Shown here: positions 31,274 to 39,739 of the stretch, piece after piece
How the letters are laid out: each line of letters opens with the position of its first letter
Position numbering within the stretch: position 1 is the first letter of the stretch
Source: Aliiroseovarius sp. PrR006
Lineage (GTDB): Bacteria; Pseudomonadota; Alphaproteobacteria; Rhodobacterales; Rhodobacteraceae
Direction: 5' to 3'
DNA: 64,000 nucleotides
Assembly (NCBI RefSeq): GCF_010500215.1
Contig: NZ_JAAGOY010000007.1
Location: 558,001 to 622,000 of the forward strand
Notes under the pieces: model-generated
Databases searched by the model: none
What the model saw: only the letters and a program-made list of their open reading frames with translations
Told to the model about the DNA's origin: nothing
Made by a program: the position numbers and the translations under genes

Positions 31274-31777
31274 ATGGCCGCAACCGAGCAGTACATCGAA
31301 AGCGAAGATCTTCACCCAATAGACATCGTCGAAACCATCGCGGAACACCACGCGTGGGAGTTCGACCGCGTCGCCGAGGATCAGATTGCCATGGCGGTTG
31401 AAGGCCAGTGGCGCACCTATTCGATCACCTTGGCCTGGTCGCCATACGATGAAACCCTGCGCCTGATCTGCACCTTTGAAATGGAGCCGCCCGAAGACAG
31501 CCTACCGCGCATCTATGATGCCCTGAACCGCATCAACGACCAGTGCTGGACCGGCGCCTTCACCTATTGGGAAGAGCAGCGCCTGATGGTCTGGCGCTAT
31601 GGCCTGCCCCTGACAGGCGGACAGTTTGCTGCCCCTGAGCAGATCGACCGCCTGATTGCCTCGGCTGTATCCGCATCGGAACGTTTCTACCCCGCGTTCC
31701 AGCTGGTCGCATGGACCGACCGCAGCATTAGCGACGCCCTGCAGGTTGCCATCGCCGAGGCTTACGGGCGCGCCTAA
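31274..31777 (+). CDS. YbjN domain-containing protein
   Basis: A 167-residue YbjN-family protein, a fold related to type III secretion chaperones, role mostly unknown and linked to stress responses. The alternating pattern in WRTYSITLAWSPYDETLRLI and EQRLMVWRYGLPL is typical. I use ATG 31274 (MAATEQYIES), preceded by a GGGGGG tract, rather than 31190. It lies 109 bp upstream of proC, a neighbourhood often seen in Rhodobacterales. Confidence 0.85.
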   Translation: MAATEQYIESEDLHPIDIVETIAEHHAWEFDRVAEDQIAMAVEGQWRTYSITLAWSPYDETLRLICTFEMEPPEDSLPRIYDALNRINDQCWTGAFTYWEEQRLMVWRYGLPLTGGQFAAPEQIDRLIASAVSASERFYPAFQLVAWTDRSISDALQVAIAEAYGRA

Positions 31778-31886
31778 CCCCACCACTCACGAAAGTCAGC
31801 CGCGCCTTCGGGCGCGGTTTCGGCTTGCGCCGCCCGCATCGCGCTCTAATCTCGCACCCAAGTTGGAAACGGGATGGGGCGTCATC

Positions 31887-32702
31887 ATGATGGATCAGGT
31901 AAAATCGCGCGGTCTGGTGCTGCTGGGCTGCGGCAAGATGGGATCGGCCATGCTGGAGGGCTGGCTATCGGATGGGTTGCCGACCGGCTCGGTCTGGGTG
32001 AACGACCCCTACCCGTCGGACTGGCTGCAATCGCTGGATGGGCTGAACCTGAACACGCAGCTTCCCGAAAATCCCGCCATCGTGCTGATCGCGGTGAAAC
32101 CCCAGATGATGGCCGAGGCGCTGCCGTCGCTGAAAGCCCTCGGTAACGGCACCACCCTGTTCCTATCGGTCGCCGCGGGCACGCCCATTTCGGCCTATGA
32201 AACCATGCTGGGCGACCAGACCCCCATCATCCGCGCCATGCCCAACACCCCCGCCGCCATCGGGCGCGGGATCACGGCGATTTGTGGCAATGATCATGCC
32301 AGCGTTGCCGACATGGATCTGGCCCAAGCGCTCTTGTCTGCTGTCGGGCAGGTCGTCCGGCTGGACGGAGAGCACCAGATGGACGCCGTCACCGCCGTGT
32401 CCGGCTCTGGCCCCGCCTATGTGTTCCACTTGATCGAAACGCTGGCGGCTGCTGGCGTCAAACAGGGCCTGTCGGACGAGCTTGCCATGCAACTGGCCAA
32501 AGCCACCGTGGGCGGCGCAGGCGCCTTGGCGGAAGAAGCCGCTGATGACCCTGCCCAGCTGCGGGTGAATGTCACCAGTCCCGGTGGCACCACGGCAGCC
32601 GCGCTGTCCGTCCTGATGGACGAGGATACCGGCTTCCCCGACCTTCTGACCCGCGCGGTGAAAGCCGCCGCCGACCGTTCCAAGGAGCTTGCCAATGGCT
32701 GA
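31887..32702 (+). CDS. proC: Pyrroline-5-carboxylate reductase
   Basis: A 271-residue NAD(P)H-dependent enzyme that makes the last step of proline synthesis. The Rossmann motif is VLLGCGKMGSAML, and the C-terminal signature SGSGPAYVFHLIE...VTSPGGTTAAAL is complete. The start is ATG 31887 or 31890. Its end overlaps the csaA-like gene by eight bases, so the two and the following dehydrogenase form an operon. Confidence 0.94.
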   Translation: MMDQVKSRGLVLLGCGKMGSAMLEGWLSDGLPTGSVWVNDPYPSDWLQSLDGLNLNTQLPENPAIVLIAVKPQMMAEALPSLKALGNGTTLFLSVAAGTPISAYETMLGDQTPIIRAMPNTPAAIGRGITAICGNDHASVADMDLAQALLSAVGQVVRLDGEHQMDAVTAVSGSGPAYVFHLIETLAAAGVKQGLSDELAMQLAKATVGGAGALAEEAADDPAQLRVNVTSPGGTTAAALSVLMDEDTGFPDLLTRAVKAAADRSKELANG

Positions 32703-33033
32703 GATCAGTTTCGACGATTTCCTGAAAGTCGACATCCGCAAGGGCACCATTGTCCGCGCCGAACCTTTCCCCGAAGCCCGCAAACCCGCCATCAAGCTGT
32801 GGGTCGATTTTGGGGACGAGATTGGCGAGAAGAAAAGCTCGGCCCAGATCACAGCACACTACAATCCAGACGTGCTGATCGGGAAAGAGGTCATGGCCGT
32901 GGTGAACTTCCCGGCCCGCCAGATCGGCCCGATGCGCAGCGAGGTTCTGGTCCTCGGCTTGCCCGATACAGAGGGCGAGGTCGTGCTGCTGACCCCCGAC
33001 AAATCCGTCCCCAACGGTGCGCGGATGTACTGA
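32695..33033 (+). CDS. csaA: tRNA-binding protein CsaA-like
   Basis: A 112-residue EMAP/Arc1p-type OB-fold protein. CsaA binds tRNA and has chaperone-like and secretion-linked activity in Bacillus. DFLKVDIRKGTIVRAEPFPEARKPAIKL and FPARQIGPMRSEVLVLG match the family along its full length. ATG 32695 has AAGGAG seven bases upstream, inside the end of proC. Its stop overlaps the next start (TGATG). Confidence 0.88.
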   Translation: MAEISFDDFLKVDIRKGTIVRAEPFPEARKPAIKLWVDFGDEIGEKKSSAQITAHYNPDVLIGKEVMAVVNFPARQIGPMRSEVLVLGLPDTEGEVVLLTPDKSVPNGARMY

Positions 33034-33983
33034 TGAAACTCTTCATTTCACGCCCCCTGCCCGACGCTGTCCTGACCCGCGCCCGCGACGCCTTCGACAC
33101 CACCGTGCGCGACATCACAACCCCGATGACGCGGGACGAGATGATCGCGAGCCTGCGTGATTACGACATCGTCCTGCCCACGCTGGGCGACCTCTATACG
33201 GCTGACATCTTTGCGGAAGCGGGAGAAATCCGCGCCCGCCTGCTGGCGAATTTCGGTGTAGGCTACAACCACATCGACGTGAGCGCTGCCAAGGCGCACG
33301 GGCTTCTTGTGACGAATACCCCCGGTGCCGTCACCGATGCCACTGCCGATACAGCCATGATCCTGATCCTGATGACCGCCCGCCGGGCCGGAGAAGGCGA
33401 ACGAATGCTGCGCCAAGGCGCATGGGAAGGCTGGCACCCAACACAGCTTCTGGGCATGCACGTATCAGGCAAAACCGTCGGCATCATCGGCATGGGCCGC
33501 ATTGGCGAGGCGATCGCCAAGCGCTGTCATTTCGGGTTTGGCATGAACGTGGTGTTTTACAACCGCTCGCCCAAAACCCCGGATCTGCCCGCGCAACAAT
33601 TGCCCAGCATCCAAGACGTCGCCCGCGCGGCGGACATCTTAGTCATCGCAGTCCCGGGCGGGGCCGAGACACAGCACTTGATCAACAAAGATACCTTCGA
33701 CGCCATGCAACCCCATGCCTTCCTGATCAACATCGCCCGCGGAGAGGTCGTCCGCGAAGCCGCCCTGATCGATGCTTTGGAACAAGGCCAGATCGCTGGC
33801 GCCGGTCTGGACGTCTACGAATTCGAACCCAACGTGCCCAAAGCACTGACCGACCGTGAGGATGTGACGCTGCTTCCCCATCTGGGCACCGCCACTCTCG
33901 AGGTGCGGACGGATATGGGCATGCTGGCGATGGACAATATCGAGGCATTCGCCAACGGAACGCCCCTACCGACACCCGTCTGA
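33033..33983 (+). CDS. D-glycerate dehydrogenase-type 2-hydroxyacid dehydrogenase
   Basis: A 316-residue NAD(P)-dependent D-isomer-specific 2-hydroxyacid dehydrogenase. The nucleotide loop is GIIGMGRIGEAIAKR (residues ~150-165), with the catalytic Arg in NIARGEVV, Glu in EFEPNVP and His in LLPHLGTAT. Hydroxypyruvate/glyoxylate reduction is the likely reaction. It is coupled to csaA by a TGATG overlap and ends in front of a strong terminator. Confidence 0.85.
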   Translation: MKLFISRPLPDAVLTRARDAFDTTVRDITTPMTRDEMIASLRDYDIVLPTLGDLYTADIFAEAGEIRARLLANFGVGYNHIDVSAAKAHGLLVTNTPGAVTDATADTAMILILMTARRAGEGERMLRQGAWEGWHPTQLLGMHVSGKTVGIIGMGRIGEAIAKRCHFGFGMNVVFYNRSPKTPDLPAQQLPSIQDVARAADILVIAVPGGAETQHLINKDTFDAMQPHAFLINIARGEVVREAALIDALEQGQIAGAGLDVYEFEPNVPKALTDREDVTLLPHLGTATLEVRTDMGMLAMDNIEAFANGTPLPTPV

Positions 33984-34021
33984 TCGTATTTTCTTGCTCG
34001 GGGCTCCGCCCGTTTTCGGCT

Positions 34022-34048
34022 GGAAAGGTCCACTGGACCTTTCCTTTT
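34022..34048 (+). terminator. Terminator of the proC-csaA-dehydrogenase operon
   Basis: A 10-bp perfect stem GGAAAGGTCC / GGACCTTTCC around ACT is followed by TTTT, 38 bp behind the dehydrogenase stop. Confidence 0.8.
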
Positions 34049-34075
34049 CCGCCTCAAGCCCCCGTCGGAGGCACC

Positions 34076-34117
34076 GCCTGTCGCACAGCGACAGGCCATC
34101 AAGCGCGCCGCAGGCGC
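34076..34117. repeat. Two further tri-loop hairpins between the dehydrogenase gene and tdk
   Basis: GCCTGTCGC-ACA-GCGACAGGC (34076-34096) and GCGCC-GCA-GGCGC (34105-34117) lie just before the tdk stop. The first may end tdk transcription on the minus strand, although no T-run follows. Confidence 0.5.
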
Positions 34118-34130
34118 TCCTTTGGGAATC

Positions 34131-34709
34131 TCAGCCCCCAGTCGCCTCGCGCCAGTGGCGGCGGCAGAGCGACACATAGGTCTCGTTTCCGCCGATCTGC
34201 ACTTGATCGCCGTCGGTCAACACGCGCCCCTGATCGTCCTGCCGCACCACCATCGTGGCCTTCTTTCCGCAGTGACAGATCGTGCGTACTTCGCGCATCT
34301 CATCCGCCAGCGCCAACAGCGCGGCCGAGCCCGGAAACAGGTTGCCCTGAAAGTCCACGCGCAACCCGTAGCACATTACCGGCACACGTAGATCATCGAC
34401 GGCGCGCGCCAGTTGCCAGACCTGCTCGCGGCTTAGAAACTGAGCCTCGTCAATGAACACACAGGTGCATGGGCCTTCCGCCAGCCGCGCCTCAATCTTC
34501 TGGAACAGGTCCTCACCCTTGGCAAATGTATCCGCATCCGCACCAATCCCGATCCGACTGCCGATCCGCGCTTTGCCCGCGCGATTGTCAAACTGCGCGG
34601 TGATCAGATAGGTCTGCATCCCACGTTCATGGTAGTTATAGCTGGCCTGAAGTAGCAGGGTCGATTTCCCTGCATTCATGGTCGAATAGTGAAAATAGAG
34701 CTTTGCCAT
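34131..34709 (-). CDS. tdk: Thymidine kinase
   Basis: A 192-residue type II thymidine kinase of the salvage pathway. The P-loop is YSTMNAGKSTLLLQ at the very N-terminus, the Walker B-like DEAQFLS follows near residue 88, and the lasso region has YGLRVDFQGNLFPGS. Zinc-binding Cys/His residues are seen in RTICHCGKKATMV and SLCRRHW at the C-terminus. Single gene, convergent with the dehydrogenase operon. Confidence 0.95.
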   Translation of the reverse strand: MAKLYFHYSTMNAGKSTLLLQASYNYHERGMQTYLITAQFDNRAGKARIGSRIGIGADADTFAKGEDLFQKIEARLAEGPCTCVFIDEAQFLSREQVWQLARAVDDLRVPVMCYGLRVDFQGNLFPGSAALLALADEMREVRTICHCGKKATMVVRQDDQGRVLTDGDQVQIGGNETYVSLCRRHWREATGG

Positions 34710-35077
34710 ACCCCTGAATTACGCGGCCTGTGCAAACGGTTCAACCCATCACAGGGCGTGCCGAAAAGGAGAAAGCGGATGCGCACGCAAATACGGTCGA
34801 TGGGCATTGCCCGGGGATGGAAGTGACCGCTGCGCTGGGAAAACAATCACATCCGGCTTTCTCATACAGGCGTTTGGCCTGCACCCCCACAGCACGCTGA
34901 CCGCAGGGCCTTTCTTGCCGACGCACGTAGCGCCGGGCACTTGTCACGAAACTCTCTCACTCGCAAACAGCAAAAGACAACTCGGTACACCTCAGAAATA
35001 AGCCATTCCATTACCGTTAAAATAATGGGAAAAGAGATATGGAATTCCCCACACATTTGAGGGGACGACAAGGGAAT
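34710..35077. other. Intergenic region between tdk and the small regulator gene
   Basis: No family gene is seen in 368 bases. A 15-codon frame (34779-34826) has a fine AAAAGGAG ribosome site seven bases before its ATG, but nothing else supports it. The last 100 bases before the regulator gene are AT-rich (for example 35013-35040) and probably hold its promoter. Confidence 0.35.
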
Positions 35078-35551
35078 ATGAGTATGGCTGGTGTTGGAAG
35101 CTATCTGAAGAAACATACAGAGGCGCTGGTAAAGGATGTCGGGCTGGAAGCTGCCTGTTCACTTACGGGCAAATCCAAGGCCACTCTGGGACGTTACTAT
35201 TCCGATAGCGAAGAACATGCCGACCGTTTCATGCCCATCGACGCAGTTGCCGCACTGGAAGAGGCATCGCGCTATCCGCATGTGACCAGCGCCTTGGCCG
35301 AGCTTCAGGGGATCACGATTTCTTACGATGCTGAACGCAAAAACTCCCCCGAAGGCGGGATAAACAGCGACGTGATTGCCCTGTCGCAGCGCTTTGCAAT
35401 GCTGATGGCGGAATACCAGCAGTCCATCGAAGACGGGATCATCACGATTAACGAAGCCAAGCGCCTTCTGCGTGAAACGCTGGCGCTTCAGCATGTGCTG
35501 ATCGACATGAAGCTGCATCTGGAAGAAGAGGCCGGGAACGGCCAAGCCTGA
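35078..35551 (+). CDS. Hypothetical regulator-like protein
   Basis: A 157-residue, mainly helical, soluble protein. Residues ~20-45 (CSLTGKSKATLGRYYSD) look like a helix-turn-helix and the pattern recalls phage CII-type regulators, but I do not recognise the family with certainty. A second helical half ends in a likely coiled coil (LRETLALQHVLIDMKLHLEEE). ATG 35078 and ATG 35084 are both possible; the AAGGGA at 35070-35075 fits 35084 better. It stands alone. Confidence 0.65.
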   Translation: MSMAGVGSYLKKHTEALVKDVGLEAACSLTGKSKATLGRYYSDSEEHADRFMPIDAVAALEEASRYPHVTSALAELQGITISYDAERKNSPEGGINSDVIALSQRFAMLMAEYQQSIEDGIITINEAKRLLRETLALQHVLIDMKLHLEEEAGNGQA

Positions 35552-35565
35552 TTACGTCGTCCTGA

Positions 35566-35919
35566 TCACCCGAACAGGATCACCACCCACGCGACACCTC
35601 CGGAAATCGCAGTCAGCGCGACAAAAGCGCTGGCCGTGTCTTTGGCCTCGCGGGCAAGGTCGTGTTGTTCGCGGGTGACCAGATCCACGGTGCGTTCAAT
35701 CGCAGTGTTGATCAGTTCGGACGCGACAACCAGCACGCTCAGCGCCAGAAGCAACGCAGTCTCTCCGCGGGTCAGATCCATCCACAGCGCCGCAGCGCAC
35801 GAGATCACGCAGACGATGGTCCATTGCCACAAGGATGCCTCGGTGCGCCACGCGGCGCGCCACCCGGCCCAGGACCAGATGCATCTTTGCCAGAACCGCC
35901 GCAGGAAAGCCCTCAACAT
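35566..35919 (-). CDS. dgkA: Diacylglycerol kinase
   Basis: A 117-residue, three-helix inner-membrane kinase that turns diacylglycerol into phosphatidic acid. The active-site segment ASELINTAIERTVD and the AREAKDTASAFV helix are intact, including both catalytic glutamates. Its start overlaps the end of the YigZ-like gene by seven bases, so it is the second gene of a pair. Confidence 0.92.
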   Translation of the reverse strand: MLRAFLRRFWQRCIWSWAGWRAAWRTEASLWQWTIVCVISCAAALWMDLTRGETALLLALSVLVVASELINTAIERTVDLVTREQHDLAREAKDTASAFVALTAISGGVAWVVILFG

Positions 35920-36299
35920 GCGTCACCCTTCAGCGTTGCGTTTTCAAGATAGTGCTGCACCGCGTCCTGCACCCGACGGAAGCGGTCTCCGCCCAGCTTG
36001 GTGCCGCCAAACCAGCGCGTCACCACGATGATGTGGCCTTTGACGCCCTCGCGTTCCAGCATCCGCAGAATGACCATTCCCGCGCCCGCTTCGCCATCAT
36101 CGCCCTTCACACCACCCTCGTTGGGTAGGATGGCTGCCCACGTATTGTGCGTGGCCTTGGCGTAACGTTTGTCGCGGGTGAGGGTCTTCAGAAATGCTTT
36201 CACATCTGCACGGCTTTCAACCGCCCCCCCCGAGACCGCGTATTTCGATCCCCGGTCAGTCAGAAACCCGCTAAATTGCTGCATATCTGTCTTGCCCAT
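35913..36299 (-). CDS. YigZ/IMPACT family protein (UPF0029)
   Basis: A 128-residue member of the YigZ/IMPACT N-terminal domain family. The core DDGEAGAGMVILRMLE and VTRWFGGTKLGGDRF are near-perfect family signatures. It lacks the C-terminal DUF1949 half of full YigZ, so it is a one-domain form. ATG 36299 is chosen; ATG 36284 (MQQFSGF) is also possible. It overlaps dgkA. Confidence 0.87.
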   Translation of the reverse strand: MGKTDMQQFSGFLTDRGSKYAVSGGAVESRADVKAFLKTLTRDKRYAKATHNTWAAILPNEGGVKGDDGEAGAGMVILRMLEREGVKGHIIVVTRWFGGTKLGGDRFRRVQDAVQHYLENATLKGDAC

Positions 36300-36376
36300 G
36301 TCATTTGTATAGCCGCCGAGCCGCTGCTTCGCCAGATCGCTCTGGCCTTTGCCGCCCAAGCGACTAGACTTGGACC

Positions 36377-36628
36377 ATGTTTACCATCGAACACGAATTT
36401 GACTCGACCGTCGTCACGCTTGTGGACGAGGGCGAGGATACCGACACCCCCCACTTGAACGAAGATGTGATCATCAACGCCTTTGCTGGGTGTGTGACGC
36501 TGGAACAATGGGATCCGCGGACCGATCAGGTGCATAAAATCACCCTGTCGCCTGCGCAACTGCGCGATCTGACTGCCGCGCTGAACCTGCCCGAGGGGAT
36601 TTATCGCTCGCACCCGAAAGGCGGCTGA
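36377..36628 (+). CDS. Small conserved-type hypothetical protein
   Basis: An 83-residue acidic protein beginning MFTIEHEFDSTVVTLVDEG, with the phrase FAGCVTLEQWDP and a C-terminal helix (LSPAQLRDLTAALNLPEG). No family recognised. The beta-rich start and lack of signal peptide suggest a cytoplasmic protein. It is divergent from the YigZ-like gene and converges on glpK across a double hairpin. Confidence 0.65.
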   Translation: MFTIEHEFDSTVVTLVDEGEDTDTPHLNEDVIINAFAGCVTLEQWDPRTDQVHKITLSPAQLRDLTAALNLPEGIYRSHPKGG

Positions 36629-36632
36629 TATC

Positions 36633-36679
36633 CGTTTTCTTTAAAAGAAAACGAGACGGAGTTTTCAAAAAACTCCGTC
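36633..36679. terminator. Double bidirectional terminator between the small gene and glpK
   Basis: Two adjacent hairpins: CGTTTTCTTT / AAAGAAAACG (36633-36653) and GACGGAGTTTT / AAAACTCCGTC (36655-36679). Each has A/T-rich flanks that give a T-run in one direction. They separate convergent genes. Confidence 0.75.
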
Positions 36680-36688
36680 CCCGCGCCC

Positions 36689-38155
36689 TTAAGCACGGCT
36701 GAGCGTTCGCGCCACCGCGTCTTTCCACCCCGCATAGCGGCGCGTGCGGGTGTTGCTATCCATCTGCGGCGCAAAGCTGCGCTCAAGCGCCCATGTGTCC
36801 GCAAACCCGGCCTGATCGGGATAAATGCCAGCCTTCATACCAGCAAGCCACGCAGCTCCCAGCGCAGTGGTCTCCAGAACCGTCGGACGATCCACGGCGG
36901 CCCCGTTGATGTCTGCCAAGAACTGCATCGCCCAGTCGGACGCCGCCATGCCGCCATCCACGCGCAGCACCGTTTCGCCTGCATTGCCCATATCAGCCTG
37001 CATCGCCTCAAGCAGATCGCGGGTTTGAAAGCCCACGGCCTCGAGCGCGGCGCGCGCGAGTTCCTTCGGGCCGGACCCGCGGGTCAGACCGAACACCGCG
37101 CCCCGACACTCCGCATCCCAATAGGGCGCGCCCATTCCGGTGAAAGCAGGCACCAAGATCACCTCTTGTGCGGTATCGGCCGCATCAGCCAGCGCCGTGG
37201 TTTCAGCGGCATTGTCGATGATCCCTAACCCATCGCGCAACCATTGCACGGCCGCACCTGCGATGAAGATCGAGCCTTCCAGCGCATAGGTCGGTTTGCC
37301 GTCTAGCTGATAGGCAATCGTGGTCAGCAGACGGTTAGCTGACGTAACCGGCGCGTCGCCCGTGTTCAGCAGCGCAAAACATCCGGTGCCATAGGTGGAT
37401 TTCAGCATCCCTGGTTGGAAGCAAGCCTGCCCGATGGTCGCCGCCTGCTGATCCCCCGCCACGCCCAGAATGGGCACCGGCGCGCCCAAAAGGTCCGTCA
37501 CGCCGAACTGGGACGCGCAATCGCGCACTTCGGGCAGCAGGGACATTGGGATGTTCAAAAGCGCGCAGATATCCGCATCCCATGCCCCGCGCTTGATGTC
37601 ATAAAGCATCGTGCGCGCGGCGTTGGTGGCATCGGTCACATGTGCGGCCCCATCGGTCAACCGCCAGATCAGGAAGCAGTCCACAGTGCCAAAGGCCAGC
37701 TCTCCGGCGTCGGCCTTGGCCCGCGCGCCGTCCACGTTGTCCAAGATCCACGCCAGTTTCGTGGCCGAGAAATACGGATCCAACAGCAGACCTGTCCGGT
37801 CCGTCACCATTGCCTCGTGCCCGGCGGCTTTCAGATCGGCGCAGGTTTCGGCGGTCCGGCGATCCTGCCAGACAATCGCGTTGTAGATCGGCGCCCCCGT
37901 TGCGCGGTCCCAGACAAGCGTGGTTTCGCGCTGGTTGGTGATACCGATGGCCGTGACATCCTGCCCTTCAGCGGCTTCTAGACAGGTGGCGCAGACGGTG
38001 CTCCAAATCTCTTCCGGGTCATGTTCGACCCAGCCCGAGGCAGGAAAATGTTGCGTGAATTCCTTTTGCGCAACGGCACTTGGCCGCATATCCCCATCAA
38101 ACAGGATGGCCCGGGACGAGGTTGTGCCCTGATCAATGGCAAGGATATGGGTCAT
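36689..38155 (-). CDS. glpK: Glycerol kinase
   Basis: A 488-residue FGGY-family kinase forming glycerol 3-phosphate. The N-terminal phosphate loop is [23 protein letters not shown] and [19 protein letters not shown] are GlpK-type, and the C-terminal ATP-binding segment has [10 protein letters not shown]. Length is normal. No glpD, glpF or glpR gene is next to it; instead it is divergent from an FAD-linked dehydrogenase gene across 95 bp. Confidence 0.95.
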   Translation of the reverse strand: MTHILAIDQGTTSSRAILFDGDMRPSAVAQKEFTQHFPASGWVEHDPEEIWSTVCATCLEAAEGQDVTAIGITNQRETTLVWDRATGAPIYNAIVWQDRRTAETCADLKAAGHEAMVTDRTGLLLDPYFSATKLAWILDNVDGARAKADAGELAFGTVDCFLIWRLTDGAAHVTDATNAARTMLYDIKRGAWDADICALLNIPMSLLPEVRDCASQFGVTDLLGAPVPILGVAGDQQAATIGQACFQPGMLKSTYGTGCFALLNTGDAPVTSANRLLTTIAYQLDGKPTYALEGSIFIAGAAVQWLRDGLGIIDNAAETTALADAADTAQEVILVPAFTGMGAPYWDAECRGAVFGLTRGSGPKELARAALEAVGFQTRDLLEAMQADMGNAGETVLRVDGGMAASDWAMQFLADINGAAVDRPTVLETTALGAAWLAGMKAGIYPDQAGFADTWALERSFAPQMDSNTRTRRYAGWKDAVARTLSRA

Positions 38156-38250
38156 GGGGCTCTCCTTCTTGGCATCGCGCGCAGATCTTTCTAGAAGTTA
38201 TCGCTAGCACCTTGCCAAATCCAAGTCACGCATATCCCAAAGGACCCGAA

Positions 38251-39657
38251 ATGGACATTCTTGACGCCCTGCGCAGCATCACCGGACCTGAGCATGTTTT
38301 GACCGGGCCCGATACGGCGGGCTTTGCAACGGACTGGGTTGGAAAGTACCAAAACACACCCTTGGCAGTCGTGCGCCCCGGATCGGTCGAGGAAATCTCG
38401 CAGGTGATGAAACTGGCCAATGAGACACGAACGCCTGTCGTGCCAGTCTCTGGCCATACCGGGCTTTCTGGTGGCGCCCATGCGCCCGAAGGCAGTCTGA
38501 TGCTGTCACTGGCGCGGCTGAACAATATCCGCGAGATCAAGCCTGATGCCCGCCTTGCCCTCGTCGACGGGGGCGTGGTGCTGGAAAACCTACACAACGC
38601 GGTCGCCCAGCACGGGCTGCGCTTTCCCATGACCTTCGGCGCACAGGGGTCGTGCCAGATTGCCGGAATGCTGGCGACCAATGCGGGCGGGTCCAATGTG
38701 CTGAAATTCGGCAACACCCGCGCGCTGTGCATCGGGATCGAGGCCGTCTTGCCCGATGGCCGCGTTCTCGATCTGATGAGCGAACTGCACAAGGACAATT
38801 CCGGCTATGACCTGCGCGATCTGCTGATTGGGTCCGAAGGCACGCTGGCCGTGATCACCGGCGCGGTGCTGAAACTGGCCCCGGCCCCCGCAGCCCGCGC
38901 CACGGCAATGCTGGCGCTGGACAATTTGACCGACGCACTATCCGTTCTGAACCGCCTGCAAGAGGCCACGGGCGGCGCGGTCGAGGCGTTTGAATACATG
39001 CCCGCGCATTACTTGAACGCAGTGCATTCCCACGTCCCAGACCTGACCCCGGTTTTCGACACCGACCACCCGGTAACCGTGCTGGCCGAGATTGCCTCGA
39101 CCGCGCCAAAAGATGCCCAGCCCGACCCGGATGGCAGCTTGCCGCTGGTCAGCACGTTCGAGGCGCTGCTGGCCGGCGCGATCGAAGCTGGGCAGATCCA
39201 AGATGCGATCATCGCCCAGAACGACACCCAGCGCAGCCAGCTTTGGGCCCGCCGCGAAGCCGCCGCCGAAGTCTGTCTTGGCCGCAGCCCGTTGGTGAAT
39301 AACGACATCGCCCTGCCTCTGGATAAGATAGAGGGGTTCTTGGACCAGATGGGGGATGAACTCGCCCTACTGGACTCCAACGCGGATGTGCTGGAGGTCG
39401 CGCATCTGGGTGATGGCAATATTCACTATGCGGTTTTCCCGAGCGATCCTGCGCTGTGTGACCCGATCATGGAACAGGTCGAAGACGTGGTGCACGAGAT
39501 GGGCGGCAGCTTCTCGGCTGAACACGGCATCGGGCTGTCCAAACTGCCCTCGATGCAGCGCCGCAAGGATCCGGTGGCGCTGGAGGTCATGCGCCAGATC
39601 AAACTGGCGCTGGACCCGAAGGGGATCATGAACCCGGGGAAGGTGCTTCCGAGGTAG
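38251..39657 (+). CDS. FAD-binding 2-hydroxyacid dehydrogenase (D-2-hydroxyglutarate dehydrogenase-like)
   Basis: A 468-residue VAO-type flavoprotein. The FAD domain has PVVPVSGHTGLSGGA, FGAQGSCQIAGMLATNAGG and IGSEGTLAVITGAVLKL; the C-terminal FAD-oxidase domain has HLGDGNIHYAVF with the metal histidines and SAEHGIGLSKL. D-2-hydroxyglutarate, D-lactate or a related acid is the likely substrate. ATG 38251 has AAAGGA upstream; the frame is open to 38080 inside glpK. Confidence 0.87.
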   Translation: MDILDALRSITGPEHVLTGPDTAGFATDWVGKYQNTPLAVVRPGSVEEISQVMKLANETRTPVVPVSGHTGLSGGAHAPEGSLMLSLARLNNIREIKPDARLALVDGGVVLENLHNAVAQHGLRFPMTFGAQGSCQIAGMLATNAGGSNVLKFGNTRALCIGIEAVLPDGRVLDLMSELHKDNSGYDLRDLLIGSEGTLAVITGAVLKLAPAPAARATAMLALDNLTDALSVLNRLQEATGGAVEAFEYMPAHYLNAVHSHVPDLTPVFDTDHPVTVLAEIASTAPKDAQPDPDGSLPLVSTFEALLAGAIEAGQIQDAIIAQNDTQRSQLWARREAAAEVCLGRSPLVNNDIALPLDKIEGFLDQMGDELALLDSNADVLEVAHLGDGNIHYAVFPSDPALCDPIMEQVEDVVHEMGGSFSAEHGIGLSKLPSMQRRKDPVALEVMRQIKLALDPKGIMNPGKVLPR

Positions 39658-39739
39658 GGGCGGCGGCTCCACCTCGATTGATACAGATCATTCCCTCATT
39701 CACTGCCATCATACTACGCTCGGCATGGGGGGAATTATC

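Noticed and set aside
33984-34021. Fifth copy of the bipartite repeat
   Set aside because: Only the TATTTTCTTG word is shared; the AGGATATTT core is missing, so it is not listed as a copy.
34779-34826. 15-codon frame with strong ribosome site upstream of the regulator gene
   Set aside because: Too short and without a recognisable leader-peptide pattern; listed only as part of the gap description.
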